Shown here one piece after another: positions 1 to 21,001 of a DNA stretch of 64,000 bases. Positions within the stretch are counted from its first letter, which is position 1. Every line of letters begins with the position of its first letter. The notes under the pieces were generated by a model. It ran no database searches. It worked only from the letters and a program-made list of their open reading frames with translations, and was not told the origin of the DNA. This DNA comes from Amaranthus tricolor (Eukaryota; Streptophyta; Magnoliopsida; Caryophyllales; Amaranthaceae), in the NCBI RefSeq assembly GCF_026212465.1, contig NC_080051.1, positions 21,111,582 to 21,175,581 on the forward strand, read 5' to 3'. A program made the translations under genes and the position numbers.

Positions 1-1342
1 GGAAGGTCCTAATATTAGGTTGCACATATACACCTGTGTCATTGTCTTCCTTAAAAAACTACTCAAGTACTAAGCCCGGGTTGGAATGTTGCAAAGCTTC
101 TAAAAAGCGTGGAAGGAGTGAGTAAGAACCTTCCCAAGTTCCATGTATGAACAACAAGGCGTTTTTCTTAGCGCACCACGCTCGCTTATAATTCACTTCT
201 ACACCAAAACGATCTTTAACCATCTGCCGTACGACAGATACCTTAATGGATGGGTCTTTAGCAACACAATTTCTAATGACATTGTTAATGACAGAAGATG
301 TCAAGTGAATATGTCCAGCCGAAACAGTGTCACTACCCAAAACACAAGACCCATGCTTACCCTTATACGTAACAATACGCCATGAAGATAAATATGAATC
401 GAGCGTAGCTCTAAGTCTCCACGAATAGCCCCGCTTATACTTTAAGGTAAGGACAGTTTGGTTTGAGGTCTCCGTTCTATACTCCACATTTCTACGATTA
501 TGATACACTCTGATAGCTTCCAACAACGCTTCCTTACTATCAAACATCATACCCTTCTCCAACTCCCCTTCTTCGATGTAAGTGGTATCACAAGCCCAAG
601 TCCTCCAGGAGTTGTCCTCCTCATACTCGTCTAGAGGTGGACATAGGGCATAAGGTGTAGGAGGAATGATTGTAGGAATGTTGCCTAAGGTCATGTCATT
701 TGCTAGCGCATCCTCATCGACATCCACATCATCCTCAGAAGGATCGTCAATGAGCTCATTACTCTCTTTTCCATCATCCCAAGGTCCCATCTCATCACTT
801 TCTCCTAAGTTAACCATCAAATCAATTGGAATTTGATTCGTAGGGGGTTGAGAAAAAGTACAAGATGCGGAAGGAACGAAAGGATTTACAGTTTCCTGAG
901 TTGATATAGGCATAGGGGTAAGAGTAGGATTAGAAGCAACTACATTCTCTAAGGGTACTTCTTCTACGTATAACTCTAAAGAGGGAATTTAGGGGGACAT
1001 TGAATACTCCCACATAGCATTTATAGCCTCATCATCCTCAACAGGAAAGGCTAGCAATTCTCCACTCATGTCATATTTAAAGTTTATATTTACAGCACTT
1101 CTAATGGGGTCCAATCCAATCTTAGAACATATAAAACGTTTAAACTGATTCAAATCCATATTCGAGTTGCATGCAAACAACCTACGTCTTCCCACAACAT
1201 AATGAACTTTGCCACTACTTTCGCGAATACAACCATTCCAAAAACATACTACAGTGACGCGAAATGATGCCATTTCTACATGAATACAAACAAAACCAAC
1301 ATCATCATCAACTTCATGCCCATACAAATGCATTATATTCAT
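1..1342 (-). pseudogene. MuDR-type MULE transposase, N-terminal part, broken
   Basis: Read leftwards from an ATG at 1342. The first ~118 codons look like the PB1-like N-terminal region common in plant MULE transposases. An acidic linker rich in D/E follows, then the Mutator DNA-binding domain (DBD_Tnp_Mut type), with a segment starting near GMMFDSKEALLEAI and the conserved pattern of aromatic, W and C positions. One frame runs through the whole stretch but is broken by a TAA at 989-991 and a TAG at 59-61. After each stop the family-like sequence resumes in the same frame, so these look like point nonsense mutations rather than gene ends; at the second the family usually has tryptophan, so a TGG-to-TAG change is likely. 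The catalytic DDE part would lie left of the window. The product, if made, would be a truncated nuclear DNA-binding protein. Confidence 0.8.
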
Positions 1343-1705
1343 TTGATTATAATCTTTTTGGTCTACAAATTAATAAAGTCTATAATGTAACTAAGTTCAT
1401 ACATATATAATGCACATAAAATTCAAATAATAAATCAATTAATAAGTTCATAAATGATATTTCTAATACCAACATCAACATTTCTAATAATATATAATGT
1501 ACATCAAATTCAACTAATTCAATATGCTCATCAACAACAATACTTCAAAAAACAACATAAAGCTATGAAAACAATTAAACATTACCTTGAATAGTCACGG
1601 ATGATTAAGAAGAGTGTTGATTTAAGAACTAGTAACCTACAATTAAGAAAATAACCAAACTTCATCAAAACCCTAAAAAACAATACATATACTAAAAAAA
1701 CGCAT

Positions 1706-1797
1706 AAAGTTTACCTTTGTGCAAGCTAGAGTATCTCAGACTAATTTTGAAAAAGTTTACCTTTGTGCAAGCTAGAGTATCTCAAACTAATTTTGAA
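1706..1797. repeat. 46-bp tandem duplication upstream of MULE transposase
   Basis: Two adjacent near-identical units containing GTTTACCTTTGTGCAAGC and AGAGTATCTCA, at about 1709 and 1755. They lie in the 5' flank of the MULE transposase reading frame. Confidence 0.8.
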
Positions 1798-2000
1798 GTG
1801 CCAAATTGAAAGAGGAATGCAAAAATTGATGGATTGAAGCTAGTCTAATATTGGTTTTGTAAGGAGAAAGTCGAGTAGCATAAGATAGGGTTTTGAGAAT
1901 TAGGGAAAATGAGAACGAAGGGAGCTGCTGTGCATATTTGTGGAGCTAGCTGTTCACAATTACTTCAAAAAAAAAAGTCAAAGCTATTCGCAGTTCAAAT

Positions 2001-2073
2001 CTATTCGCAGTTAGTAACTGCGAACAGCTATATATTGTGTTTCTTTTAACCTGTTCGCAGTTTCTGCGAACAG
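2001..2073. repeat. MULE-end palindromes
   Basis: Two palindromes lie next to each other. 2001-2027 has half-sites CTATTCGCAG and CTGCGAACAG around the centre TTAGTAA. 2051-2073 has CTGTTCGCAG and CTGCGAACAG around TTT. The same half-sites recur five more times in the non-autonomous MULE at 22107-22875. They lie between the terminal sequence and the transposase start, so they could serve as transposase binding sites or promoter elements (inference). Confidence 0.8.
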
Positions 2074-2185
2074 CCCCAAACCACAGGTTTGGTAATTTTA
2101 TGCTTACTTTTGGAAATAAGTTGAAACTTATCTTATTTGGTTCATTTTGTTGATAATTTGTCTTAATCATTTCAAATTTTCCGAC

Positions 2186-2879
2186 TAGTGGTGTGACCGA
2201 AATTGATCAAACCGAAAGACTGGATTCATGAACTTTTAGGGATCTAAGACCGAACTTATTACATTCGATCTGTTTTCCATCCATCCTGAAAATTGCCCGT
2301 TCAATCTAAGTTTAAATTGGTTGGACTGGCTACTAACTTTTGTAAAAATGTTTTTAAAAAGATCGATTTTTCAAACTTTTGAAAAACAATGTTACGAGTG
2401 ATGATTGTCTTTCCATCTTAATTCCTACATCATTTAAAAACTTCTTCCAGTGATATTAATAACTTTGTCAGTAATGATACAGAATCCCTGCTTTGCTCTG
2501 GAATTGGATGTTGTTCATTATGTTGAGACTATTGTTCCTAATTGATTTTAAATATCTTATTGGTTTTAGCTAATTATATTAAATGTAATTTCTTTTAAAA
2601 ATCATAATTATATTAGTTTTTAGTGTACGTCTTTTTGATTTTTTGTTTATTTTTAATTATATTATTGAATCCGAGGAAAATAATATTACAAATAAATTGG
2701 TCATGTCCAATCTAACCCTAAATTTACTGGGTTTAGATTGGACCGGAACAAAATCCTAATTCGTGACTTTTTAAAAATTAAAAATTGGAGGCCTAATCTG
2801 ATGCATCCGATCCTGTTCAGTATGGGTTCATTCGATTTAGGTCTGAATCACTGATCCAATCCAATTTTACACACCCCTA
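2186..2879. mobile_element. Possible hAT-like non-autonomous element
   Basis: The stretch begins TAGTGGTGTG and ends CACACCCCTA, a 10-bp inverted pair with one mismatch. Further in, both ends carry GATC/GATT-rich sequence typical of non-autonomous hAT elements whose ends resemble TAGGGGTGT. The flanking octamers (2178-2185 and 2880-2887) do not match, so the insertion is old or the boundary is imprecise. It contains no coding potential. Confidence 0.4.
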
Positions 2880-3263
2880 CCCACAACTTGTGGCTATCCC
2901 TCTCTCCAAAACACACGATCCATTTTTAATCGTTCTTATTCTAATTGAAAAATTCAAATTAAAGAAAAATTCAAATTAAAAGTCCTTTCTTGTATACGGT
3001 CCATTTACTACAAACCTCGTACGTTCACAATTTAGAAATATTAAATAAAATAAAGTTTTTTAAAAAAAAATTCCCAAAATAAACACCTTTGTATCCGGGC
3101 CTAGCTAATTAAGGTCTGGGTTTGTTTGCTGTAACTAACGACGAACAAAAGAAAAAAAAATTACTTTATTTGTTGTTACTAACAACGAACAAAAGGAAGA
3201 CAATAACATAATGTATATAAGGACAAAAAAGTAAATTACATGTTGTTCGTTGTTATCAACAAC

Positions 3264-3931
3264 TAGGAATGGGCATGGGTCTTGGATCCTAAGTGTCTAG
3301 ACCTGATCCGACACTAATTTTAAGGGTCTTGGTCCATTTATTTTTGTACCCTATGGATCCGGGTCGAATCTGAGTTTATGACCTTAGGATTGAGTCCGGG
3401 TCTACACGTTTGAGACCCAAATCCAACACATGGACCCATTTACTTCGTTTTTAAAAAAATTATATATTAGCTATTATGTGTATTGATTTGAAATTTTGTT
3501 ATATTTTTGAACATTACATGATTTTGAACTTTGTCGGTTCATGTTTTTTAAAATGTGTTTGTTGTATCCATACTTTAAAGATTAAAGACTTGATAAATAT
3601 TTTGTTATAAAAACTTGAATATTGGAAAACTTCATATATTTTTCTCAATTAGTATAAAGTATTAGAAATTCCTTGTTAGTCGAAAATGTTTAAATAATTT
3701 TATGCGAAAGGTCGAAAATTGTGCTTTATAATATATTTTTAAAAAATTAGCAGAAAAAAAATTGTTCTGGACCCAGATTTAGACCCTAGACCTGCCAAAC
3801 TCTAAGGGTCTTGTTTTGGGTCAAAGTTTTTCAAACCCTACGGATTCAGATCCGGGTCTAGGTCCAATAAAAAAAATTAGGATATTTGGGTGTCGCTGAA
3901 CCCGACCAGATCCGACCTATGCCTATCCCTA
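3264..3931. mobile_element. Non-autonomous hAT element (668 bp)
   Basis: The left end is TAGGAATGGGCATGGGTC and the right end is GACCTATGCCTATCCCTA, which are imperfect inverted repeats. The flanks TCAACAAC (3256-3263) and TAAACAAC (3932-3939) match at 7 of 8 positions, as expected for an 8-bp hAT target duplication. Both subterminal regions are rich in GGGTC/GACCC motifs. No transposase frame is present. Confidence 0.7.
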
Positions 3932-5280
3932 TAAACAACAAACTAACATTCGGTTATAATTCGTCCTTTTAATCGATATGAAATTGTCCTTTTTTTTTGT
4001 TCATTGTTAGTAATAGAGAATTATTTTGAGAATTATTTATTAAAAAATTATACATTTGATTTTCCACAATTTATTAGTAAAACTTTACACACACTAAGCC
4101 CAAGCTCCCACATAGAAAATATCAGATTGTGTCATTTAATTTGTAGACCTTTCAAAAGAAAATGTTACATTTTCAACAAGAAAATTTAATGGTCATCTAA
4201 CATATTTCTGGTGTTGTCGGCCCCAGTCCTACAGTAGATTAACTTAATTTCTCTTGAATATTATTTCGGTTGTAAACAACATCTCATCCTCAACAATATT
4301 AATCATGGAGTATATTAGAAGGTTTTCAAACATACTAAAGTGAGCAGCTCTTAAGATTCTTAATTTTTTTAAGCAATTTTTTCAATTACAAACAAGGAAG
4401 GTTGAGAAAATGAGACTTTGTGAGAATTAAACATTTGGCTGTACCTACAAAAAAATACTACTTATTTTAAGGTAAACTTTGACTTTATTTAATGTTATAT
4501 TTGGGAATAATAATTTCATTTGAAAATTTGCTCAAATTTATTATTTGGCAAATCAAAAATTTTTAAATTTAGATTTTGATCAATTTCACATCATTGTTTT
4601 TAAAGTATTTAAAGTTGAGAATTTAAGAATGACTACTTATTCTCAAATTCATCATTTATGATTTTATAATTGAAATCCACAATTTAAAATAAAATACTTA
4701 TTTCCAAACACTACATAAACAAATTTTACTATGTTCATACATATATTGCATTTTTATATCAATGAATTATTTGTCGCATATTGTCACGAAATTCAAGAAT
4801 TTTGGTATTTACGCACATTTATGCCACTTATAGCTTTGATTTTTTTTAAATCAATATTTAGAACATCACTTCAATTATTTTCTTAAAATATTGTTAAGGT
4901 GACATTTGTAAAACTAAAGGAAATTTACCTGCTTAATCAACTTTAAAAATAACCCTTAGTTAATTTCATCAATCAAATCACCTTTTCAAAAGATAAATTA
5001 CAATAAGCTATTTTAAGCTGCAATTATATCTTCATTAAATTTTGTTTCGTATTCCAATTTCAAAATTAAAGTTTAGTAGTGAAATTTTTTTATGGGGCTA
5101 GTTTTATTTCGCCAACAATTACGTATGCAAGTATTTTCGTAACAATTATGGCTATGTATTATACTCGACAATTATGTTATATTCATGCTAAAAAACGCAT
5201 GCGTGTATGTTGCAAAAAACTTTCTACGTGTGTGTTGTTAATGGTGACTCAAATATATGAGTTGTTATTGTTGAAGGTGA
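3932..5280. other. Gene-free AT-rich stretch
   Basis: Low-complexity AT-rich DNA. No convincing reading frame, RNA gene or terminal-repeat pair was seen. The short open frame at 4004-4189 has no recognisable protein features. Confidence 0.5.
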
Positions 5281-5800
5281 TGAACAACAGAAAACGCCGA
5301 CTTGGCATCGGTATGGCCAATGAGGGCTTTTTCCAGAGAGCAGCGCCGACTCGGCATCGGTGATGGTGTGATGACAGCCAAGTCGACTGTAAGTTCTGTT
5401 TTCTTGGTGTTTTTGTCAGACTATGAAGCCGAGTCGGCGGCTGTGTGGGTGTCAAGGCAGCCGACTCGGCTGCGGATATTCTCACAGGAGTAGTTTGCTT
5501 ATCCTTTATTTGGGCGGTTACTTTGTGAATACTTGTTGCCCAAGTATCTTAAATTTAGACTTTATTATAAATACTTCTTTTATTAGTACTCCGGTTAATT
5601 ATTCACAAATTAAAAGAGATTATAAGAAAGTCATTATTATTTGTGAGTGATACTTGATTCATCTTGTAAATTCTTCTTTACGATTGTAAAATTATTCGAT
5701 CTTGGTGTTGGGGGACATAGCTATCACATTGATATAAACCACATTTAATCTCTTATGTCATTTTCTTTTTGTTTTATTTAAATTTTTTTATTGTTCATCG
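5280..5800 (+). repeat. LTR-like remnant with GC-rich palindromes
   Basis: 5290-5480 contains at least five copies of a short palindrome of the type GCCGACTCGGC (for example at 5345-5355 and 5460-5470) in otherwise AT-rich DNA. A TATA-like segment (near 5570) and a G-rich run with TTGGGGGACATAGCTATC followed by AAACCAC (about 5707-5750) come after it. This order (palindromes, TATA, short transcribed part, G-run plus ATACC/ATATC box) parallels the remnants at 50780-51370 (+) and 43556-43880 (-), which suggests a degenerate solo LTR of a related type. No target duplication or TG..CA boundaries could be fixed. Confidence 0.35.
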
Positions 5801-6189
5801 ATCTTGCTTCTGCTGTAGCACAACAATGTGTGTGAATACCAACTTAAACACTACTCCTGTAATTTAATGGAGGTAATCGACATATAATTATATTGATAAT
5901 TTACTTGTTAAAAATATTATTATCAATTGAATTATTTGAACAAAAACTTGTTTTGTCAATTCATTTTTACTACAAATTAACTAATAATGGAAAATATATG
6001 ATACTACTTACTAGTATTTGTTTTATATTTCCTCCATCTCTTTACTTTTGATATTACCCAACACTTTATAAACTCTCACACTAATTCAAACAGCATAATA
6101 CAAAATAAAAGGATCACAAATTCAAAAGTCAATTATTTAAGATTGTCCTATCCACGATAGTTACTCTTATGAGAGATTATCTCTTATTA

Positions 6190-6400
6190 AAATGACTTTA
6201 AAACAAAAAGTATAGACACTATAATATTTTATTTAGCTTTTAGAGACATATGTGATTGTCACTATAGCCTATTGTGACTTTTATAAGAATTTTCACTAGA
6301 TCTAATATCACGAAAAGTTATAATATAATTTTTTATTATGTTACTAAAGGGTTTAATAAATATCACTAAAACCAATATAATACCATTAGAAATTATAACA
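6190..6400 (-). mobile_element. Degenerate CACTA-type MITE, inverted copy
   Basis: The reverse complement aligns by eye with the interior of the element at 6757-7132. Shared landmarks include ATTTATTAAACCCTTTAG, ATAATAAAAAAT and CTATAGTGACAATCACATATGTC followed by AAAGCTAAATAAA. Its termini are eroded. Confidence 0.5.
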
Positions 6401-6408
6401 AGTGACAT

Positions 6409-6590
6409 GTGCAGAGAAAGAATTTTGACACCCTCGTGAGGAAGATCGAAAGCATCATAATAGAGGGTCAGAGAAGTCTAGAAAGACATAGGAAAACTTG
6501 GAAGGAACAAATAAAAAATGGCTTGCAGTACTTACATCTCTTTGAGGACCTGACAATATGGGTAGTTGGAGGCGCTCTATTCATGTTTTA
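6409..6590 (+). pseudogene. LINE (RTE-like) C-terminal scrap
   Basis: A short frame resembles the extreme C-terminus of plant RTE-clade LINE reverse transcriptases. That tail has an R-rich GRPKKTW-like block followed by a K-L-rich helix and a final hydrophobic segment. Here the block reads RHRKTWKEQIKNGLQYL. There is no upstream reverse transcriptase domain. This is a resemblance from memory of the family, not a verified match. Confidence 0.35.
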
Positions 6591-6756
6591 GACTATTGAT
6601 ACACTCTCGATCACCTAGCCAAGCTTGTGTAGTTAGATGTAGGCCTATAGATTTAGCTTCACCCTGTCCTTTTTGTTGCATGAACATTTTTTTCTGATGA
6701 TCTTTCTCGAGCTAATAGACTCTTTTGCCGCATCCTCCTTTATGGGTGTGAATTGT

Positions 6757-7132
6757 CACTACAACATAATTTGCTTTTGGTGAGATATATTTAGCGACAT
6801 TTAATTTATATATCGATACTTCAAATTTCTAATAGTATATATAGAGGATTTAATGACATTTATTAGACCCTTTAGCACCATAATAAAAAATCACACTGAA
6901 GCTTTTTGCGCAGGATCTAATGGCATTTCTCATAAATGCTACTATAGACTATAGTATCAATTATATATGTCACTAAAAACTAAATAAAGTGTCGCTAATA
7001 AAGTGTCGCTAAATCACTTTAGAATGGAACTTAAAATAAAAACCAATAATTATTACACTAAAAATATAAATCAGTGGCATTTTTTAATTGTCACGAAATC
7101 CAATGTCGCAAAAAGTTAAATTTATTGTAGTG
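6757..7132 (+). mobile_element. Non-autonomous CACTA element (376 bp)
   Basis: Starts CACTACAACATAATTT and ends AAATTTATTGTAGTG, whose reverse complement is CACTACAATAAATTT. These are the canonical CACTA termini. The flanking trinucleotides are TGT and TGC (2 of 3 matching; CACTA elements duplicate 3 bp). There is no coding capacity. It ends ~225 bp upstream of the beta-glucosidase TATA box. Confidence 0.65.
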
Positions 7133-7355
7133 TGCCGCCTTTTTTCTCTCTTCAAATCCTAATCATAATTTCTATGAGTAAGATACACTAACCAAGTATA
7201 CGATGATGATAATAAATATATGTCAGAGAAAGTATATTATGTTATTGTGCTACTTTCTCTATTTAAGTGAGACCCTTCTCCTACAACTATTTTAAGTGTG
7301 GCCTACATAAAAAAATCTTACCGCATATCACAAGGCAGTTCTTCCCAACAAGTCC

Positions 7356-7362
7356 TATAAAA
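7356..7362 (+). promoter_or_regulatory. TATA box of the beta-glucosidase gene
   Basis: TATAAAA lies 82 bases upstream of the ATG at 7444, a normal plant spacing for a short 5' leader. No other candidate closer to the start is as good. Confidence 0.6.
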
Positions 7363-7422
7363 TGGGCACCACGTCTGAGCTCCAATGCCTACAACCTAGG
7401 TACTACCGACATTAAAAATTAG

Positions 7423-16192
<8,770 letters not shown>

Positions 16193-16322
16193 ACGTACTA
16201 CACTATGATATCGCTCGAGGGTCATAACACACACTTTAATTCATTATGAATTATAATGCTCTGTCAAATTGCAATGACACCTTTGATATATGTTTGCTAT
16301 TTCATGTAATGTTTTTAAGTTC

Positions 16323-16328
16323 AATAAA
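16323..16328 (+). terminator. Polyadenylation signal, beta-glucosidase
   Basis: AATAAA lies 131 bases after the stop codon, followed by a T/G-rich stretch (GATGTTCTTGTTGG), as in plant 3' ends. Confidence 0.55.
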
Positions 16329-16377
16329 AAGATGTTCTTGTTGGAAAATTAACACATATATGATTCTAAATCGAAAA

Positions 16378-16829
16378 ATGAGAGTGGGGTTGACTACTAT
16401 ATAAGTTTGATAGACTATTTCTTTCACTATACTAATTGGTTTTAGGATGGAACATTATCAGACTTGTGTGTAGTCAACTTTCTTCTTATGTGAGTCTTCG
16501 TTGTGTATAAGTCCAATGACAAGTTTATTATGGTATCAAAGTTGATAGTTCAGAAAACAAAAAAATTTAGTCTTCCATTAAAAAAAACGTGCAGGTGTGA
16601 AAAGATTGGCGTTCTTGCCCAATTAATAAATATGCTCACATGTGAGGTGAGTTTTGGAAAAATAACCTATAATCTTATCACACATCAAAAAAAATTAAAG
16701 AGATTGACTAAGATATAAGTTTGATGGGCTATTTTCCTATTATCAATCGGTTTTAGAGATCGGGCTTTTGTAATCAACTCTCCTTTTATGTGTATTTTAG
16801 TGTACAAGTATAATGACAAATTTATTAAT
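16378..16829 (+). mobile_element. TRIM-like element downstream of the beta-glucosidase
   Basis: Two direct repeats flank a ~165-base centre: 16378-16530 and 16698-16829. Shared blocks include ATATAAGTTTGATRGRCTAT, CAATCGGTTTTAG-like sequence, and TATAATGACAARTTTATTA at the ends. TGGTATCAAAGTTGATAG follows the first repeat immediately at 16531, a primer-binding-like site, and an A-rich purine tract (AAAAAAAATTAAAGAGA) precedes the second repeat. It has no coding region. Confidence 0.6.
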
Positions 16830-17897
16830 TCTTTTAATTCAACAATAATTAGGATGGTAGTTTTACATTAATAATGAAAATTCGATAATATGTAATCTTG
16901 TGAGAAATTTCAAGTCAAATCAAATTTTCATCCCACTTCAATATAATTTTTTCAAATGGAAAATTGGATGAAATTTGAAATTTATATATAAAAAAAAAAA
17001 AAAGATATGATGGTTGAGCAACCAGGCGTGCCGCGGAAGAATACGGCAAGGGACCAAAAGAAGAAAAATAGAGTAATGGGCACCTATTTAGGTCATCTAT
17101 TTGGTCCCTTTTTTTGCTTTAGTCTCAAAAGTAATTATTGCACGTACCAGTTGCTCTCTTAGGACCAAATATCCCACGAGAACGTCAACACGCATGCTGT
17201 GGATAAACCCCATACCTTTATTTGCGGTCCTTTTTTTCTTAAGATATTTGTAGATGCTCTGCTTTTTATTTTGCTTTTATTTTCTTATCTGAAAATGAAC
17301 ATATCAATATAATTTACTTTCTGTTGTAATTTATTCTCTGGTAGTTCATTATCTTTTGCTCTACTTCCACTTAACATTCTTCTATGCTTCTCCAATGGTT
17401 CGAATAAGGTCAGTTTTTCATCATTTTCAGCATATTTACTGTCTAAATTTTCAGAACATGTGTAAACTTCGATGAAAAGAGCCTCAAATCACCGAATATA
17501 TACTGTAAAATATATATAAATAATAATTTTCAAAACATGAGTAAACTCCAATGAAAAGAGTGTCAAATCATCGAAAATATGCTGAAAAGTATATGTAAAT
17601 TATGGACAATATGATTCAGGATTAGACCTTACTCCTATGAAAAATAATAAAACTTAACTTTAATATTTTTACACTAAACTTGTCCAATTGAACCAAAGCC
17701 AACTCAAACTCGACTTATTGATATAGACCCAACTGAATCCAAGTCAAGGGTTGTGCGCCATTTTAAATTTAAAGGATTTAAATCTTATTTTTTGACCTAA
17801 TTACCTAAATATTTGCCAAATATGACCCAACTCTTAACTAACTTAGACTTACTCTACACTTTGACCAAACTCAAATTCTACCTAACATGATCTATTA

Positions 17898-18434
17898 GAG
17901 CATTATTTATGGTCATCTAATAAAAAGGTCATCCCACTATTTCTCTCTCCTAAAAGTTCATTTTTCAACCTAATTTTATTAACAATACCTCTTTTAAAAG
18001 GTCATCATTTTTAAAAGAAGTATTTTTTTATTTTTGAAAATATTTTAAATAATAGTAAGAGTGGTTTCATTTTATATGGAAAAATATGAACGAATATATA
18101 TTTTTTTATTTTTTGAATTTTATTTAAATGAGAAAATAGCAATTTAAGATAAAAGAAGTATTTTTTTCAACCAATTGAAAGAAGACAAGTGGCAAAGGCA
18201 GCAGCAGAGTGTTGATGGAATATCTTCAATAGAAACACACAGACCAACAAAATGACGACACATGGCATTTGCTTTGATAAAAAAGAAATGACCGTTTGAG
18301 AGATCAGGTCATATAGTGACCAAATTCTTCAACATTTTCCATGACCAACCTTATTTTAAGGTCACTATTAATAGGCTTTTTACCCTTATTTGGTCATATG
18401 GCCTCTAAATAGGTCATTGTTATTGAAATTACTC
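17898..18434. mobile_element. PIF/Harbinger-like MITE (537 bp)
   Basis: Flanked by TTA direct repeats (17895-17897 and 18435-18437), the usual Harbinger target. Terminal inverted repeats are imperfect: GAGCATTATTTATGGTCATC on the left and, reverse-complemented, GAGTAATTTCAATAACAATG on the right. Both ends carry repeated GGTCAT/ATGACC subterminal motifs. There is no transposase. Confidence 0.55.
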
Positions 18435-18437
18435 TTA

Positions 18438-21001
18438 TTTTAGACCTTGAAATTGTAAAATAATAGTATAAGAATATAAGGATAAAGCTTATTTTTTACC
18501 TTGACTCATCACATATTATATATATGGGAAAGTTAACTCCCAATTCTAATTAAATTTTTCAATCCAAAAAGTATGGGTTTGAGTTTGGAGATCTCAATTG
18601 AACGAATTTGTGTAAAATCTACACATGTCACAAATCTATATATAATGATGTAAGATTGATAAATTTTAAAAATATAATATATATATTCAAATACGTAGTA
18701 CGACAACTGGTTTTGAATAATAAAAATTGTTTTGACGGAAGCAATAAAAATAATTTCTGTATTTTAAAAAAATAGAAAAATAACACACATCCCAACAACA
18801 ACACATTAATACATTTTAATATCAAGCAATTGAACTTCCATTTGAAGAATTAAACATTATTTTTTTCAAGTATAAAGGAGCCTATGGAGATATGTGAGTT
18901 GTGACGGATTCTGAAATTGATAAGACTTGTGTTCATGAATTTATATAATAACTCTAAAAATGGGTTTGTTTTAAAATCACAAAAAAATAAAAAGAGCCTT
19001 AAGTTGATTTGTTTGAAATATTTTATAGCTTCTAGAAAAAAAATCTTACTCACAAGAGAAATATACTGAAAATCAAGCACTGGCTTAGTTTCTTTAGAAA
19101 CAGACGAATTAAATTGGTTTCCGTACAACAAGCGTAAGCACTGACATTTTAAAAAAATTAATGTTTTAAAGGATACATTGAGAATCAATGCCCATAATTT
19201 TTGTTAATTTACTTAAGTTTTTTGAAAATTTAATTATTGTTTTTAGCCATATTACTTGTTTACAGCTTCACAGCTTTTGAGATGGCAAGAAAAATATTTC
19301 ATTTTCTAGTGTAAGAGTATTAGTATTGCTTAATGATTCCCAAAAAGAAACAAAAAAAGAGTATAGCTTAATGTGCTTTTCATATCATTATCACACATTT
19401 TCCTATCACTACTCCACTCCTATCGATGTTATGTAATAATTTTATTTTATTCAGTCTCATTTAATTTACATTATTTTTTTATTTTTTGACTGTGATCTAC
19501 CAGTTATGTAATCTATCCATACATTTTAATTTTCTTTTAACTTTCTATACACAACTCAATCTCTTTCTTCATTTATTACTATTATCCACCTTTTTCTTAA
19601 AAAAACAACTATTTTCTATTTGATGCACAAAGGAAATACATGTTTATGTACAATATTTGATACTACCACCATTCACTAGACTAAATATTAATATATTTAA
19701 TTGTCTATATACAATTTAAAAAGTGTTTTTAGTTCAAATTGTATCCTAAAAACAAGCACTATTAAAAACTCAAAGAATGTTTTTATAATTTAAAAGGAAA
19801 AGGTACAATAAAATATGTTTCTTTTTGTTTGTCCACTTTATCTTTTTTATGTATTTTTTAGCAAATTTTAAGTTTTAATATCTTTAGTACACATCATAAA
19901 AAACTATAAAAATTATATATTAAAAATTTTACGTCAAAACAAATCTAATAAGATCTCACATTAATATTTTTTATCTTCAATATATGCTTTAAAAATCTAA
20001 TTTAAATTTCTCTCTCTTAAAATGGACAAATAAAAAGAAATAGAGAGAGTACTATAATACAGTTATTTGATGTCCTGTCTTTATTCATAAAACTTTTTAT
20101 TTAGGCATTTGGTGAAAAAACCATAAATAGATAAAATAGATGAAAAGGTAGATTAAATATAAAAAATAAAATAAAATAAATATAAATTATTACCAAAAAT
20201 AAAAATAAGATAACTTAGTAAATTAAAACATACTAAAATAAAAAGCTAAATAAATTATATGGATGAAATAAAAAGAGTTTTAAAATATATGAATTAGATT
20301 TAAAAAAAAATAATGCGATACATCAAAATGAAAAATAATGTACTTCTGCTTTGTTCATTTTCTTGATTTTTTTTTTTTACTAAAGTCGGTGCAGAAAGGA
20401 TCTTCAATTATGACTTCTTTTTGTTAATGTTCTCATCAATAATCATTTCACCTTTTTTTCTCTATTCTTTTTTTTTTTTCTTTTTATTTATTTCTTCTTT
20501 TTATAAGTTTTTAAAATGTTTGGAGATAGGCTTATATTGTACCTGGTGTGAGATGTCAAAACTATAAGATGACACATACTCCCTCCATCTCGTTATCATC
20601 TTCTTATTTGTTTTTCTTATATTATTTATTAATTATTTTTAATTTATATTTTATTTTTAATTTATAAATTAATATAAAAATGATAATTAAAAAGTATTAT
20701 GTTTGATTCGTCTTAATTTAAATTTTTATTAATATTAATTTTCCTAATTTTTAATTACGTCTAATTAAAAGTATTAACAATCAAAATAATATATTAGCAT
20801 GTATGAAAAATAAATAGGTAAATAAGAGTGGGATGAAGAGAGTATTATATAGGGACAAAAACTGAAGTACCCTTCGGCCTTATATTTCTATTTGAGGACT
20901 TTATTTATTTTAAAGATTATGCATAAATTTTAGTTTTTGATTGGTAAATGGATATTAATTGGACATAAAGTTGGTTTAACCAGCTTAAATTGTTGAATAA
21001 T
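18438..21001. other. Gene-free AT-rich stretch with degenerate MITEs
   Basis: No gene recognised. 19840-20055 and 20578-20850 resemble degenerate Stowaway-type MITEs. The latter starts ACTCCCTCCATCTCG and ends GAGAGTATTA. The open frames at 18628-18825 and 18850-19188 (minus) are AT-rich and lack any family features. Confidence 0.4.

Larger units (their letters stand above)
1..2181 (-). mobile_element. Mutator-like element (MULE), one end, runs off left edge
   Basis: Contains a minus-strand MuDR-type transposase (1-1342), its 5' flank, and a terminal region ending in CAAATTTTC at 2181. The last ~120 bases closely resemble the right end of the complete non-autonomous MULE at 22107-22875: a CCAAA..ACAG..TTTGG block, GCTTACTTTTGG, then CTTATTTG and TTTCAAATTTTC. 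That copy has a clean 9-bp target duplication, which supports 2181 as the boundary. The other terminus lies outside the window, so the target duplication of this copy cannot be tested. Confidence 0.75.

Noticed and set aside
5079..5650. Overlapping short frames on both strands
   Set aside because: They arise from the GC palindromes, which read open in several frames. No consistent protein was found.
18628..19188. Minus-strand frames of 65 and 112 codons
   Set aside because: Composition is that of translated AT-rich DNA (runs of F, L, K, I), with no conserved features.
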